The position numbers and the translations under genes were made by a program. Below the pieces are notes generated by a model. The model saw only the letters and a list, made by a program, of their open reading frames with translations. It ran no database searches and was not told the DNA's origin. 64,000 bases of DNA from Egibacteraceae bacterium (lineage in GTDB: Bacteria > Actinomycetota > Nitriliruptoria > Euzebyales > Egibacteraceae), in the NCBI GenBank assembly GCA_030446745.1, contig JAUJMS010000010.1, forward strand, positions 48,583-112,582, given 5' to 3'. Numbering within the stretch: the stretch's first letter is position 1; each line of letters opens with the position of its first letter. Below are positions 28,159 to 38,167 of the stretch, one piece after another.

Positions 28159-28812
28159 CTAGACGGCCTCGGTGAGGCGGCGGCTCTGCAGGTGGCAGTC
28201 GAGCTTGCGCTTGATCCGCTTCAGGGCGTTGTCGATGGACTTGACGTGGCGGTCCAGCTCCAGGGCGATCTCCTGGTAGTTCTGGCCCTCGATGTAACGC
28301 TGGAGCACCTCGGCCTCGAGGTCAGACAGGATCTCGCCGAAGTACGCCTCGAGAACGGCGAGCTCCTGGCTGGACACCACGCTGTCGGCGGGGTCGGCGC
28401 TGTTCGACACGAACGAGTCGACGATCTCGTGGTCGCTCTCGTCGTCGTGGTAGGCCGGCAGGTACAGCGACACGTAGGAGTTCAGCGGCGCGTGCTTCTG
28501 GCGGGTGGCCGACTTGATGGCGGTGATGATCTGGCGCCTGACGCACAGCTCGGCGAAGCCACGGAAGCTGGCCCGGCGCGTGGCGTCGTAGTCGCGGATG
28601 GCCTTGTACAGGCCGATCATGCCTTCCTGCACCACATCCTCGCGGTCGGCGCCAACGAGAAAGTAGGACCGCGCCTTGGCCCGGACGAAGGGGCGATAGC
28701 GCTCGAGTACGGTTTCCAGTGCCTGCGCGTCCCCCCACGCGCGAGCGACGAGGTCCTCGTCGGACTCGGCGGCGGGCGGGGCCGACCAGAGGGGAATGGC
28801 TTCCGGCGTCAA
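28159..28812 (-). CDS. sigH: RNA polymerase sigma factor, SigH/Spo0H type
   Basis: I chose TTG 28812 because GGAGGG lies just upstream and homology begins soon after; the open frame continues 45 codons further without family content. The protein has 217 residues. Region 2 reads YRPFVRAKARSYFLVGADRE, DVVQEGMIGLYKAIRDYD and FAELCVRRQIITAIKSATRQ. Region 4 reads LSDLEAEVLQRYIEGQNYQE, IALELDRHVKSIDNALKRIK. Region 2 is very close to Bacillus SigH. Its place after rlmB mirrors the Bacillus rlmB-yacP-sigH order, supporting orthology. Which regulon it drives here (stationary phase, development) is unknown. A strong terminator follows. Confidence 0.88.
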   Translation of the reverse strand: MTPEAIPLWSAPPAAESDEDLVARAWGDAQALETVLERYRPFVRAKARSYFLVGADREDVVQEGMIGLYKAIRDYDATRRASFRGFAELCVRRQIITAIKSATRQKHAPLNSYVSLYLPAYHDDESDHEIVDSFVSNSADPADSVVSSQELAVLEAYFGEILSDLEAEVLQRYIEGQNYQEIALELDRHVKSIDNALKRIKRKLDCHLQSRRLTEAV

Positions 28813-29042
28813 GCTATCCCTCCATCGGCTGCGCGGGTGCGGTGCGGGGCTGCGATGTGCTGCCTGAATGTGACAACGAGTGTGCGGCGCGATGGATGCG
28901 CGATCACTCGGCCGGACCGAGAATTCATCGCTGGGGCCCAACTTCACGATCCGTCACAGCGGCGGCGCTCCTGGTTCGGTGATCGTCACAAGCGAGGCAT
29001 GCGGCGCCCGCAACACGCACACGGCGGTGGGGCGGCGGACGC

Positions 29043-29796
29043 TCAGGAGTTCGCAGCGACGTCCGCCCCGGACTGGCGTCGTCGCAGGATTTCGAACAGC
29101 GCCACCGCCGCCGCGGCGCCGGCGTTGAGCGAGTCGAGGGAACCGCGCAGCGGGATCGCGACGCGGACGTCGACGCGCTCGGCGACCAGCCGCGACAGTC
29201 CCGCGCCCTCCGAGCCCACGACCAGCGCCACCCTGCCGTCGAGCACGCTGCTGTCCCACACCGACTCCGGACCGTCGGCGCTCAGGCCTGCCGACCAGAA
29301 CCCCGCGCCGGCGAGATCGGTCAGCGTGCGCACGATGTTGCCGACCCGCACGACCGGCAGCCACGACAACGCCCCGGCGGCGGCCTTCTCCGCCGCCGGC
29401 GTCACCGGAGCGCCGCGCCGCTCGCGCACGACGAGCGCTCCGGCGCCCGCGGCTTCGGCGCTGCGGGCGATCGCGCCGAGGTTGTGCGGATCGGTCACGC
29501 CGTCGAGCACGACGACGAGGTCGCTGTCCACGACGTCGACCAGGGCGGCGTAAGAGTAGGGCGGCGCGAGCGCGACGACGCCCTGGTGCGCCACCCCGCC
29601 GGCGAGCTGGTCCAAGGCGGCTGCGTCGACCCGGCGCACCGCCACACCGGCCACGGCCGCGGCGTCGGCCAGCGCCGCGAGCACCGTCCCACCCCGGCGG
29701 TCGATGACGACCTCGGACAGGGCCCGACCGGCGCGCAGTGCCTCGCGAACGGGCTGGCGCCCCGGCACGGCGTGGGCCAAGGGCGGGCGGCCGCCG

Positions 29797-29804
<8 letters not shown>
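29043..29804 (-). CDS. rlmB: 23S rRNA (guanosine-2'-O-)-methyltransferase RlmB-like (SpoU/TrmH family)
   Basis: The N-terminal substrate-binding domain starts at PGRQPVREALRAGRALSEVV. The SPOUT methyltransferase domain has the three motifs: LDGVTDPHNLGAIARSAEAA (motif 1), VALVVGSEGAGLSRLV (motif 2) and IPLRGSLDSLNAGAAAAVAL (motif 3). It methylates a ribose in 23S rRNA (G2251 in E. coli numbering if orthologous). I use TTG 29804, which overlaps the cysS end by 8 bp; GTG 29768 is an equally possible start, and neither has a strong RBS. Context cysS-rlmB is conserved widely. Confidence 0.87.
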
Positions 29805-31188
<1,384 letters not shown>

Positions 31189-31210
31189 CAACGGGCAGCG
31201 TAGAGGCTGC

Positions 31211-31693
31211 TCAGCGCCGTTCGAGCACCGCGACGGCAAGGCAGGCCATACCTTCGCCGCGCCCGATGGCCCCCAGGGCGTCGGTGCTCGTCGCCTTCAC
31301 GCTGACCGTGCCGGGGGGCACCCCGAGCAGCCGTTGCACGGCGTCGGCGATGGCCGTCCGGTACGGCGCCAGGCGCGGACGCTGCGCCACGACCGTGCAG
31401 TCCAGGTTGGACAGCGCCCAGCCGGCGTCGCCCACCCGGCGCAGCGCGTCGGCGACGAACAGCGACGACGGCGCTCCGGCGTAACGGGGGTCGTCACTGC
31501 CGAACAGCGTGCCGAGGTCGCCCAGCGCGGCGGCGCCGAGCACGGCGTCGGTGACCGCATGCAGGACGACGTCGGCGTCGCTGTGGCCGGCCAGGCCGGG
31601 ACCCTCCGGCACGACGAGCCCGCCGAGCACCAGCGGCCGGGCCGGGTCGTCGCTGAAGGCGTGCACGTCAAGCCCTTGGCCGACGCGGATCAT
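31211..31693 (-). CDS. ispF: 2-C-methyl-D-erythritol 2,4-cyclodiphosphate synthase
   Basis: The 160-residue protein has the metal site GQGLDVHAF (Asp, His) and GHSDADVVLHAVTDA. The C-terminal ATSTDALGAIGRGEGMACLA binds the nucleotide end. IspF cyclises CDP-ME-2-phosphate in the MEP pathway of isoprenoid synthesis. Its ATG overlaps the ispD stop (ATGA, 31690-31693), so the two consecutive MEP steps are translationally coupled. The length is normal for the family. Confidence 0.95.
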   Translation of the reverse strand: MIRVGQGLDVHAFSDDPARPLVLGGLVVPEGPGLAGHSDADVVLHAVTDAVLGAAALGDLGTLFGSDDPRYAGAPSSLFVADALRRVGDAGWALSNLDCTVVAQRPRLAPYRTAIADAVQRLLGVPPGTVSVKATSTDALGAIGRGEGMACLAVAVLERR

Positions 31694-32397
31694 CGGGCGT
31701 CCCGACCCGCGCCCCCGGCGAGCAGCGCCGCCGCGTGCGCGAGGTCGTCGGGGTAGGTGACCTTGACGTTGCTGCGCTCCCCCTCGATGAGGCGGACCCG
31801 CCCGCCGGCACGCTCGACCAGCGACAGGTCGTCGGTCGCCGCGTCGGCCGCCGACGCGACGCGGGCGTGCACGCGCGCGAGCGTGACGCGGCTGAACACC
31901 TGCGGCGTCTGCACCGTCCACACCCCGCGGCGGTCGACCGTTCGCAGGACGCTGTTGCGCGTGGTGTCGACGAGCTTGAGCGTGTCGGTGACCGCGAGCC
32001 CCGGCGCGACCGCGTCCCATGGGGGCATCAACGCCGCGACGGTGCGGTCGATCAGCCGTGGGGTGACCAGCGGGCGGGCGGCGTCGTGCACGGCGACGAC
32101 GCCGTCGCCGGCGCCGCACGACTCCAGGCCACGCGACACCGACTCCTGGCGGGTCTCACCGCCGGGGCACAGCACGGCGTCGGGCAGGCCCGCGTCGCGC
32201 AGCCATCCGGCGACGCGGTCGGCGTCGCAGTGAGCCGGTACGACGACGACGATCTCGGCGATGCTCTGCGCCCGCGCGAACGCCCGGGCGGCGTGCACGA
32301 CGAGCGGCTCTCCGGCCAGCTCGACGAACGCCTTGGGCGTGCCCGCCTCGAGCCGTTCGCCGGCGCCGGCGGCGACGATGATCGCCGTGCCGTCCAC
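31690..32397 (-). CDS. ispD: 2-C-methyl-D-erythritol 4-phosphate cytidylyltransferase
   Basis: The 235-residue protein starts at GTG 32397, directly after the stop of the PIN-TRAM gene. The nucleotidyltransferase motif IIVAAGAGERLEAGTPKAF, then LCPGGETRQESVSRGLESCG, VHDAARPLVTPRLID and TDDLSLVERAGGRVRLIEG match IspD throughout. It transfers CMP from CTP to MEP in the isoprenoid pathway. CarD, the PIN-TRAM protein, IspD and IspF follow one another closely and are probably one transcript. Confidence 0.95.
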   Translation of the reverse strand: MDGTAIIVAAGAGERLEAGTPKAFVELAGEPLVVHAARAFARAQSIAEIVVVVPAHCDADRVAGWLRDAGLPDAVLCPGGETRQESVSRGLESCGAGDGVVAVHDAARPLVTPRLIDRTVAALMPPWDAVAPGLAVTDTLKLVDTTRNSVLRTVDRRGVWTVQTPQVFSRVTLARVHARVASAADAATDDLSLVERAGGRVRLIEGERSNVKVTYPDDLAHAAALLAGGAGRDAR

Positions 32398-33504
32398 TCA
32401 GGCGCTGGCTCGCGGGACCAGCCTCGCGGGCCGGTCGGGCGGCACGGCGGTGGCGAACACCATCCGTCCGTTTGGGTTGCTGAGGATGCTCGTCACTTCG
32501 GCGTCGATTGTCGTCCCCTGGCGACCGCGGCCACCCTCGACGACGACCATCGTGCCGTCGGCGAGGTAGCCGACACCCTGCTCGCGCTCGCGCCCCGGCT
32601 TGACGACGCGGACGCTGAGGCGATCGCCTGGCAGCACCGGCGGGCGCAGGCGGTCGGCGAGCGCGTGCAGGTTGAGCACCGTCACCCCTTGGACCTCGGC
32701 GACGCGCCCCAGGTTGCCGTCCACCGTCAGCAGCGCCGCGCCCCGGTTCCGCGCCAGCGCGACGAGCTTCGCGTCGACCGCCTCGATCTCAGGGAAGTCG
32801 GTGTCGGTCACCTCGACGGCGACCCCTGCGGAGCGCTGCAGCGCCGCCAGGACGTCGAGCCCGCGCCGGCCGCGCGCGCGCCGCTCTTCGTCGCCTGCGT
32901 CGGCCAGGCCTTGCAGCTCGTAGAGCACGACCTGTGGCACGACCAGGGTGCCCTCGAGGAAGCCGCAGCGGCACACGTCGACGAGCCTGCCGTCGATCAG
33001 CGCCGAGGTGTCGACGATCTTCGTCCGGCGTCCGCCGCTGGGTGACGCGACCGACAGTCGCCCCGTCGCGCCGAGCGACCGCAGCAGGTCGCCGCCGCGC
33101 GCCACGCCGACGCGTATGCCGGTGGCGGTCAGCACCACCGCCACGAGCGCGGCGACCGGGACGGTGTAGATCTTCGCGCCGAACAACAGCACCGGCCAGA
33201 CCAGCGCCGCCGACATCGCCAGCCCGACGATCCCCCCGATCGCGCCGGCCAGCAGCTCCTGGGACGACACCGCGCGCAGCCGCCGCTCGGCGGCGTCGAT
33301 GCGCCCGAGCGCGAAGCGCCCGGTGACGCCGCCCACGACGTAGCCAACGCCGGCACCGAGCAACGTGCCGACCAGCAGCGCGGTGTCACCGCTGCGCAGC
33401 GCGGGGGTCAGGCGGAAGGCGACCGCGGTGGTCAGCACCACGACGGCCAGGCGCACGAGCTCCACCAGCGTCGAGCCGCTCGTCGCGGTGCTGCGGTGCG
33501 TCAT
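32398..33504 (-). CDS. membrane PIN-TRAM domain protein (YacL-like)
   Basis: The 368-residue protein starts at ATG 33504. Four hydrophobic segments occupy the first ~150 residues. A PIN nuclease domain follows: IVDTSALIDGRLVDV, VLYELQGLADA, VDAKLVALARNRGA and LLTVDGNLGRVA supply the acidic site. A TRAM RNA-binding module closes it (VRVVKPGREREQGVGYLADG). This is the YacL architecture: an RNase tethered to the membrane, of uncertain target. The position between disA/carD and ispD is conserved between actinomycetes and Bacillus. Confidence 0.9.
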   Translation of the reverse strand: MTHRSTATSGSTLVELVRLAVVVLTTAVAFRLTPALRSGDTALLVGTLLGAGVGYVVGGVTGRFALGRIDAAERRLRAVSSQELLAGAIGGIVGLAMSAALVWPVLLFGAKIYTVPVAALVAVVLTATGIRVGVARGGDLLRSLGATGRLSVASPSGGRRTKIVDTSALIDGRLVDVCRCGFLEGTLVVPQVVLYELQGLADAGDEERRARGRRGLDVLAALQRSAGVAVEVTDTDFPEIEAVDAKLVALARNRGAALLTVDGNLGRVAEVQGVTVLNLHALADRLRPPVLPGDRLSVRVVKPGREREQGVGYLADGTMVVVEGGRGRQGTTIDAEVTSILSNPNGRMVFATAVPPDRPARLVPRASA

Positions 33505-33556
33505 CGGTCTCCCGGCGGTCCGGCCGGGCGACCGGTCGGTCGACACCGGGGTGGAG

Positions 33557-34039
33557 CTAGTCGGACAGTTTGTCGTCGATGAGAGCTTCGGTCGACTCGT
33601 CGTCCTGCTTGATCGCCGCGGCGAGCTCGGACACCAGGATCTGCTTGGACTTGGTCAGCATGCGCTTCTCGCCGGCCGACAGGCCCTTCTCGCGCTCGCG
33701 CAGCGCGAGGTTTCGCACGACCTCGGCAACCTGGAAGATGTCGCCGCTCTTGAGCTTCTCGTAGTTGGCCTTGAACCGGCGCGACCAGTTGGTCGGCATC
33801 GTGCCGTCGCGTGCCTCGAGCAGCGCGAACACCTTGTCGACCTGCGGTTTGGAGACGACGTCGCGCAGCCCGACCTCGTCGGTCGCGTCGGCGGGAACCA
33901 TCAGCGTCAGGTCGCCGTAGGTCAGCCGGAGCACGAGGTAGTCGCGTTCCTCGCCTTGCAGGTTGCGTCGCTCGCGCTTCTCGATGACCGCCGCACCGTG
34001 GTGCGGGTAGACAACGGTGTCCCCAACCCGATAGCTCAT
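33557..34039 (-). CDS. carD: CarD-family transcriptional regulator
   Basis: The 160-residue protein starts at ATG 34039. YRVGDTVVYPHHGAAVIEKR is the RNA polymerase-interacting Tudor-like domain, and MPTNWSRRFKANYEKLKSGD with EVVRNLALREREKGLSAGEK is the helical DNA-binding domain. The conserved Trp of NWSRR stabilises the promoter bubble in the mycobacterial protein. CarD activates rRNA and housekeeping promoters and is essential in mycobacteria. It probably heads the carD-PIN/TRAM-ispD-ispF transcript. Confidence 0.94.
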   Translation of the reverse strand: MSYRVGDTVVYPHHGAAVIEKRERRNLQGEERDYLVLRLTYGDLTLMVPADATDEVGLRDVVSKPQVDKVFALLEARDGTMPTNWSRRFKANYEKLKSGDIFQVAEVVRNLALREREKGLSAGEKRMLTKSKQILVSELAAAIKQDDESTEALIDDKLSD

Positions 34040-34155
34040 GCGCGTCGCCCCTTGTGGCGCGCCAGCCGGAAGGGCGGCGCTGTCGATTGGTAGCCACATG
34101 GTAGCACAGTCCGCGCGACAGCGGTAATGAAAGTGCTGGTCAGCGCGCTACGGGG

Positions 34156-34180
34156 GTCCTCCCCGGTTGGGGGAGGCACC
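34156..34180 (-). terminator. GC hairpin after disA
   Basis: A 7-bp core (34158-34164 with 34170-34176) extended by GGT/ACC lies 15-40 bp beyond the disA stop on the minus strand. It probably ends the radA-disA transcript before carD; no U-run is seen. Confidence 0.45.
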
Positions 34181-34194
34181 TCGTCCCCCACCTG

Positions 34195-35265
34195 TCAGGT
34201 GTAGCGCTCCAGGGTGGCGGTGTCGGCGAGCCGAACGAGGCCGTCTTTGATCGAGCGGGCGCGCATCTCGCCGATGCCCTCGACCTCGTCGAGGTCGGCA
34301 AGGCTGGCGTTCATCAGCCGCTGCAGGGAGTTGAACCGGGCGACCAGCCGGTCGACGGTGCGCTCCGGCAGCCGCGGGATCCGCGACAGCAGCCGGTACC
34401 CGCGCGGGGCGACCGGCTCGTCGAAGCCGTCGACCGCGTTGCCGTAGCCCAGCGCCGCCGCGAGCATCGACACGTCGAGCAACCGTCCGGCGGGGATGGC
34501 GCCGAGGTCGACGAGGATGGTGTCGAGCCGGCGGCGCCGGTCAGGCTGGTAGTCGCGGACGACCAGCGTGCGCTCGTCCTCCACCGAGTGCATGAGCTCG
34601 TCGAGCTGCAGCTGCAGCAGCCGCCCGTCGGAGCCGAGCTCCGCGACGTACAGCTCGACCTCGTCGGCGATGCGTCGCACCATCTCGGCGCGCTGGACCA
34701 CCATCAGGACGTCGCGCAAGGTCACGGCGTTGTGCAGCTCCAGGGCCGACAGCGACGCGGAGACCTCGTCGAGCCGGGTGCGGTAGCGCTCCAGCGTCGA
34801 CAGCGCCTGGTTGGCGCGGAACAGGATCGACGAGATCTCCTCGAGCACGTGCTTGGTGTCGTCGACGTAGAGGCTGACGATGCGCATCGACTCGCTGACG
34901 CTGATGACCGGCTTGCCGGTCTGCCGTGCGACCCGCTCGGCGCTGCGGTGGCGCGTGCCGGTCTCCGCGGTGGGGATCGACGGGTCGGGCATGAGGTGGA
35001 CGTTGGCGTAGAGGATCTTGTCGACGTCGTCGTCGACGATGATCGCGCCGTCCATCTTCGCCACCTCGGACAGGCGCTGGGCGGTGAACTTGGTGGCCAG
35101 CTTGAACCCGCCCGACACCAGCGGCTCGACGCCGGAGTCGCCGACCACGATGATCGCGCCCTTGCCGGACTTGATGATGCGGTCGATGCCCTCGCGCAGC
35201 GACGTGCCGGGAGCCACCTTCTGGAGCACCGCCCGAACCCGCTCGTCGCGAGGCGCCACCGGCAT
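34195..35265 (-). CDS. disA: diadenylate cyclase DisA
   Basis: The 356-residue protein has the DAC domain with KMDGAIIVDDD (DGA motif) and TGTRHRSAERVARQTG (RHR motif), a central helical spine, and a C-terminal HhH DNA-binding domain (NASLADLDEVEGIGEMRARS). It condenses two ATP into c-di-AMP and pauses at branched DNA, linking genome integrity to signalling. It follows radA with a 9-bp gap; RadA is a known regulator of DisA in mycobacteria and Bacillus. No other cyclase or phosphodiesterase is in the window. Confidence 0.96.
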   Translation of the reverse strand: MPVAPRDERVRAVLQKVAPGTSLREGIDRIIKSGKGAIIVVGDSGVEPLVSGGFKLATKFTAQRLSEVAKMDGAIIVDDDVDKILYANVHLMPDPSIPTAETGTRHRSAERVARQTGKPVISVSESMRIVSLYVDDTKHVLEEISSILFRANQALSTLERYRTRLDEVSASLSALELHNAVTLRDVLMVVQRAEMVRRIADEVELYVAELGSDGRLLQLQLDELMHSVEDERTLVVRDYQPDRRRRLDTILVDLGAIPAGRLLDVSMLAAALGYGNAVDGFDEPVAPRGYRLLSRIPRLPERTVDRLVARFNSLQRLMNASLADLDEVEGIGEMRARSIKDGLVRLADTATLERYT

Positions 35266-35274
35266 CGGCTCCGA

Positions 35275-36636
35275 TCAGTTCCTAAGGCCCGCTTCCAGCG
35301 CCGCCGAAAGGTCGCGCGCCCGCTGCAGGCGCAGGCCGTGCGCGGGGCCATCATACGCAGCGGGTAACAGCGCACCGCCGAAGCCCAGCCGCGCCGCCTC
35401 GGCGAGCCGGCGCTCGGTCTGGGCGACCAGGCGCAGCTCGCCGGCGAGGCCGACCTCACCGAGCACGACCAGGGTGCGCGGCACCGCCGCGTCGCGGCGG
35501 CTCGAGGCGATGGCAAGGCACAGCGCGAGGTCGACCGCCGGCTCGGCCAGCCGCACGCCGCCGACGCTCGAGGCGAACACGTCGCAGCTGCCTAACGCCA
35601 GCGCCGCCCGGCGTTCGAGCACCGCCACGAGCACCGCCAGGCGCTGGGCGTCGAGGCCACTGGCGACCCGGCGAGGGTTGGCCAGCGCGGTCGCGGACAC
35701 CAGCGCCTGCACCTCGCAGGCCAGCGGTCGGCGACCTTCCAGCGCGAGGGTGACCGCAACGCCGCTGGTGCCGGCCGGCGCCTCGCCGACGAACAGGCGG
35801 CCGGCGTCGTCGATCGGCACGAGCCCCGTGCCGGTCATCTCGAAGCAGCCGACCTCGCCGACGGCGCCGAAGCGGTTCTTCACCGCGCGCACCAGCCGCA
35901 GCGCGTGGTGACGGTCGCCCTCGACCTCGAGCACGGCGTCAACGAGGTGCTCGAGCACCCGCGGCCCGGCCAGTTGCCCGTCCTTGGTGACATGGCCGAC
36001 CAGCAGCGTGGCCATGTCGCGCTCCTTGGCCACGCGCACGATCGCGGCGGCGCACTCGCGGACCTGGCTCACGCCGCCGGCGGTCCCGGGCACCTCGGGA
36101 TCGCGGACGGTCTGGATGGAGTCGACGACCAGGACGTCAGGGGCGTGCGCCGCGACGAGACCGAGCACGGCGGGGACCTCGGTCTCGCCGGCGAGCAGCA
36201 GGCGGTCCGACAGCGCTCCCAACCGCTCGGCGCGCAGGCGGACCTGCCCCGGGGACTCCTCGGCCGAGACGTACAGCACGCTGCGACCCGACCGGGCGAG
36301 CGCGGCCGCGGCCTGCAGCAGCAGCGTCGACTTGCCCGCGCCGGGTTCGCCGCCGACCAGCGTGACCGATCCCGGCACGAGCCCGCCGCCGAGCACCCGG
36401 TCCAGCTCCGCGACACCGGTCGCGGCGCGCGCGTTGGTGTCGACCGCGACCGCGGTGATGGGGCGCGCGGGGCGCGCCGGCGGGGCGATGGCGCCGTCCG
36501 CCCGCGCGTGGCCCGACGCGGCGACCGCCTCGACGACCATCGAGCCCCACGCCTCGCACTGCGGGCAGCGTCCTACCCAGCGCGGTTCGCTGTGGGCGCA
36601 CTCGCGGCAGCGCGCGAGCGTCCTCGGCTTGGGCAT
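35275..36636 (-). CDS. radA: DNA repair protein RadA (Sms)
   Basis: The 453-residue protein has the N-terminal zinc finger (CRECAHSEPRWVGRCPQC), the Walker A GGEPGAGKST, the Walker B VLVVDSIQTV, the RadA-specific KNRFG motif (AVKNRFGAVGE) and the C-terminal Lon-like domain (TALANPRRVASGLDAQRLAV to LVVLGEVGLAGELRLV). It drives branch migration in homologous recombination. The start at ATG 36636 precedes the zinc finger by only a few residues, as normal. It is upstream of disA on the same transcript. Confidence 0.96.
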   Translation of the reverse strand: MPKPRTLARCRECAHSEPRWVGRCPQCEAWGSMVVEAVAASGHARADGAIAPPARPARPITAVAVDTNARAATGVAELDRVLGGGLVPGSVTLVGGEPGAGKSTLLLQAAAALARSGRSVLYVSAEESPGQVRLRAERLGALSDRLLLAGETEVPAVLGLVAAHAPDVLVVDSIQTVRDPEVPGTAGGVSQVRECAAAIVRVAKERDMATLLVGHVTKDGQLAGPRVLEHLVDAVLEVEGDRHHALRLVRAVKNRFGAVGEVGCFEMTGTGLVPIDDAGRLFVGEAPAGTSGVAVTLALEGRRPLACEVQALVSATALANPRRVASGLDAQRLAVLVAVLERRAALALGSCDVFASSVGGVRLAEPAVDLALCLAIASSRRDAAVPRTLVVLGEVGLAGELRLVAQTERRLAEAARLGFGGALLPAAYDGPAHGLRLQRARDLSAALEAGLRN

Positions 36637-36692
36637 CCACCGACCCTACGCGACACCGGCGAGGCACCCGCTCGGCGGCGTCCGCGGCCTGT

Positions 36693-38087
36693 TCAGTCGC
36701 CGGCGTAGCCGGGGTTGGCTGGATCCTTCGCGGCGTCGCGAGCCGCCAGCGACACCGCACCGATGACGCCGGCGATCAACGACGCACCGAGGATGCCGAC
36801 CTTCGCGGCGTCGGCGAGGGGGCCGTCGAACGCCAGGCCGGCGATGAAGATCGACACCGTGAAGCCGATGCCAGCGAGACCCGCGACCCCGAGCATCTCG
36901 AGCCACCCCACGCCCGCCGGTAGCCGCGCGACGCGCAGTTGCACCGAGGCAAGCGCCGCGAGGACGACGCCGAGCGGCTTGCCGAGCACCAGACCGACGA
37001 CGATGCCGATGGTGACCGGTTCGCTCACCGCCGCGCGCAGGCCCTCGCCAGACAGCACGACGCCGGCGTTGGCCAGCGCGAACAGCGGCAGGACGAGGTA
37101 CGAGGTCCAGGGGTGCAGCTGGGCCTCGAGGCGCGCGAGGGGTGACACCGCCTCGTTGGCCAGCCGCGACACCGTCAGCAGCGACGCCTGCTCGCCCTCG
37201 TCTGCGACGCCGTCGGGGCGCAGCCTGCGCAGCTCGTCGAGGTGGGAGGCGGCGACGTCGGTGACCGCCTCCGGTGGCTGAAACGGCCGCGGGGGGGTCA
37301 ACAGGCCCAGCACGACGCCGGCGATGGTGGCGTGCACGCCCGACTCGAACACCGCGAGCCACAGGACACCAGCGCACACGACGTAGGGCGCGAAGGCGCG
37401 CACCTCGAGGCGCCGGAGCACCAGGATCACCGCGACGGTTCCGGCCGCCGCCGCCAGCCAGGCCGCCGACACGCCGTCGCTGTAGAACAGCGCGATCACG
37501 ACGATCGCGCCGAGGTCGTCCACGACCGCCAAGGTGAGCAGGAACACCTTGAGGCCGGTCGGCGCGCGCGTGCCGACCAGGGCGAGCACGCCGACCGCGA
37601 AGGCGATGTCGGTCGCCATGGGGATGCCCCATCCCGCTGCGCCGGGGCCACCGCCGTTGAACGCGGTGTACAGCAGTGCTGGCACGACCATCCCGCCGAG
37701 CGCGCACAGCAGCGGTAGGGCCGCCGCCCGGCGGTCGCGCAGCTCACCCAGGACCAGCTCGCGCTTGATCTCCAGTCCGACGACGAAGAAGAACAGCGCC
37801 ATGAGGAGGTCGTTGACCCAGTGGCGCAGGTCCTCGGCCAGACGCAGCGGCCCGAGCTCGATGGCGAGCGGCGTCTCCCACAGCGCGGTGTAGGACGCGC
37901 TGGCCGGCGAGTTGGCCCAGATCAGCGCCGCGACGGCCGCAACCAGCAGCACGACGCCGCCCGCGATCTCGGTGTGCAGGAACGCCTGTAGCGGTTGCAC
38001 GATCGCGCGCGGCACCGGCCGGTCGCTGGACGACCACGGCGCGCGCAGGGGCGGACTGTCGGAGGTGGTGCGGGGGGCGGACGGCAT
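36693..38087 (-). CDS. nhaA: Na+/H+ antiporter NhaA
   Basis: The 464-residue protein is nearly all transmembrane. NhaA signatures are clear: HTEIAGGVVLLVAAVAALIW, FFFVVGLEIKRELVLGEL, MATDIAFAVGVLALVG, and AVVDDLGAIVVIALFY, which carries the paired aspartates that bind Na+/H+. The C-terminal half (LANAGVVLSG, VLGKPLGV, IGFTVSIFIAGLAF) completes the fold. It exports Na+ in exchange for protons and maintains internal pH. It ends 57 bp before radA on the same strand but is functionally separate. The N-terminal 30 residues are a Ser/Pro-rich cytosolic extension. Confidence 0.93.
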   Translation of the reverse strand: MPSAPRTTSDSPPLRAPWSSSDRPVPRAIVQPLQAFLHTEIAGGVVLLVAAVAALIWANSPASASYTALWETPLAIELGPLRLAEDLRHWVNDLLMALFFFVVGLEIKRELVLGELRDRRAAALPLLCALGGMVVPALLYTAFNGGGPGAAGWGIPMATDIAFAVGVLALVGTRAPTGLKVFLLTLAVVDDLGAIVVIALFYSDGVSAAWLAAAAGTVAVILVLRRLEVRAFAPYVVCAGVLWLAVFESGVHATIAGVVLGLLTPPRPFQPPEAVTDVAASHLDELRRLRPDGVADEGEQASLLTVSRLANEAVSPLARLEAQLHPWTSYLVLPLFALANAGVVLSGEGLRAAVSEPVTIGIVVGLVLGKPLGVVLAALASVQLRVARLPAGVGWLEMLGVAGLAGIGFTVSIFIAGLAFDGPLADAAKVGILGASLIAGVIGAVSLAARDAAKDPANPGYAGD

Positions 38088-38167
38088 CGCGTGGCTCCGG
38101 CTCGCGTCGGACTCGGGTGCCGACCAGGCGGCGCAGCGTGACCGAGGCTACCGCGCCGGTGCGCCGC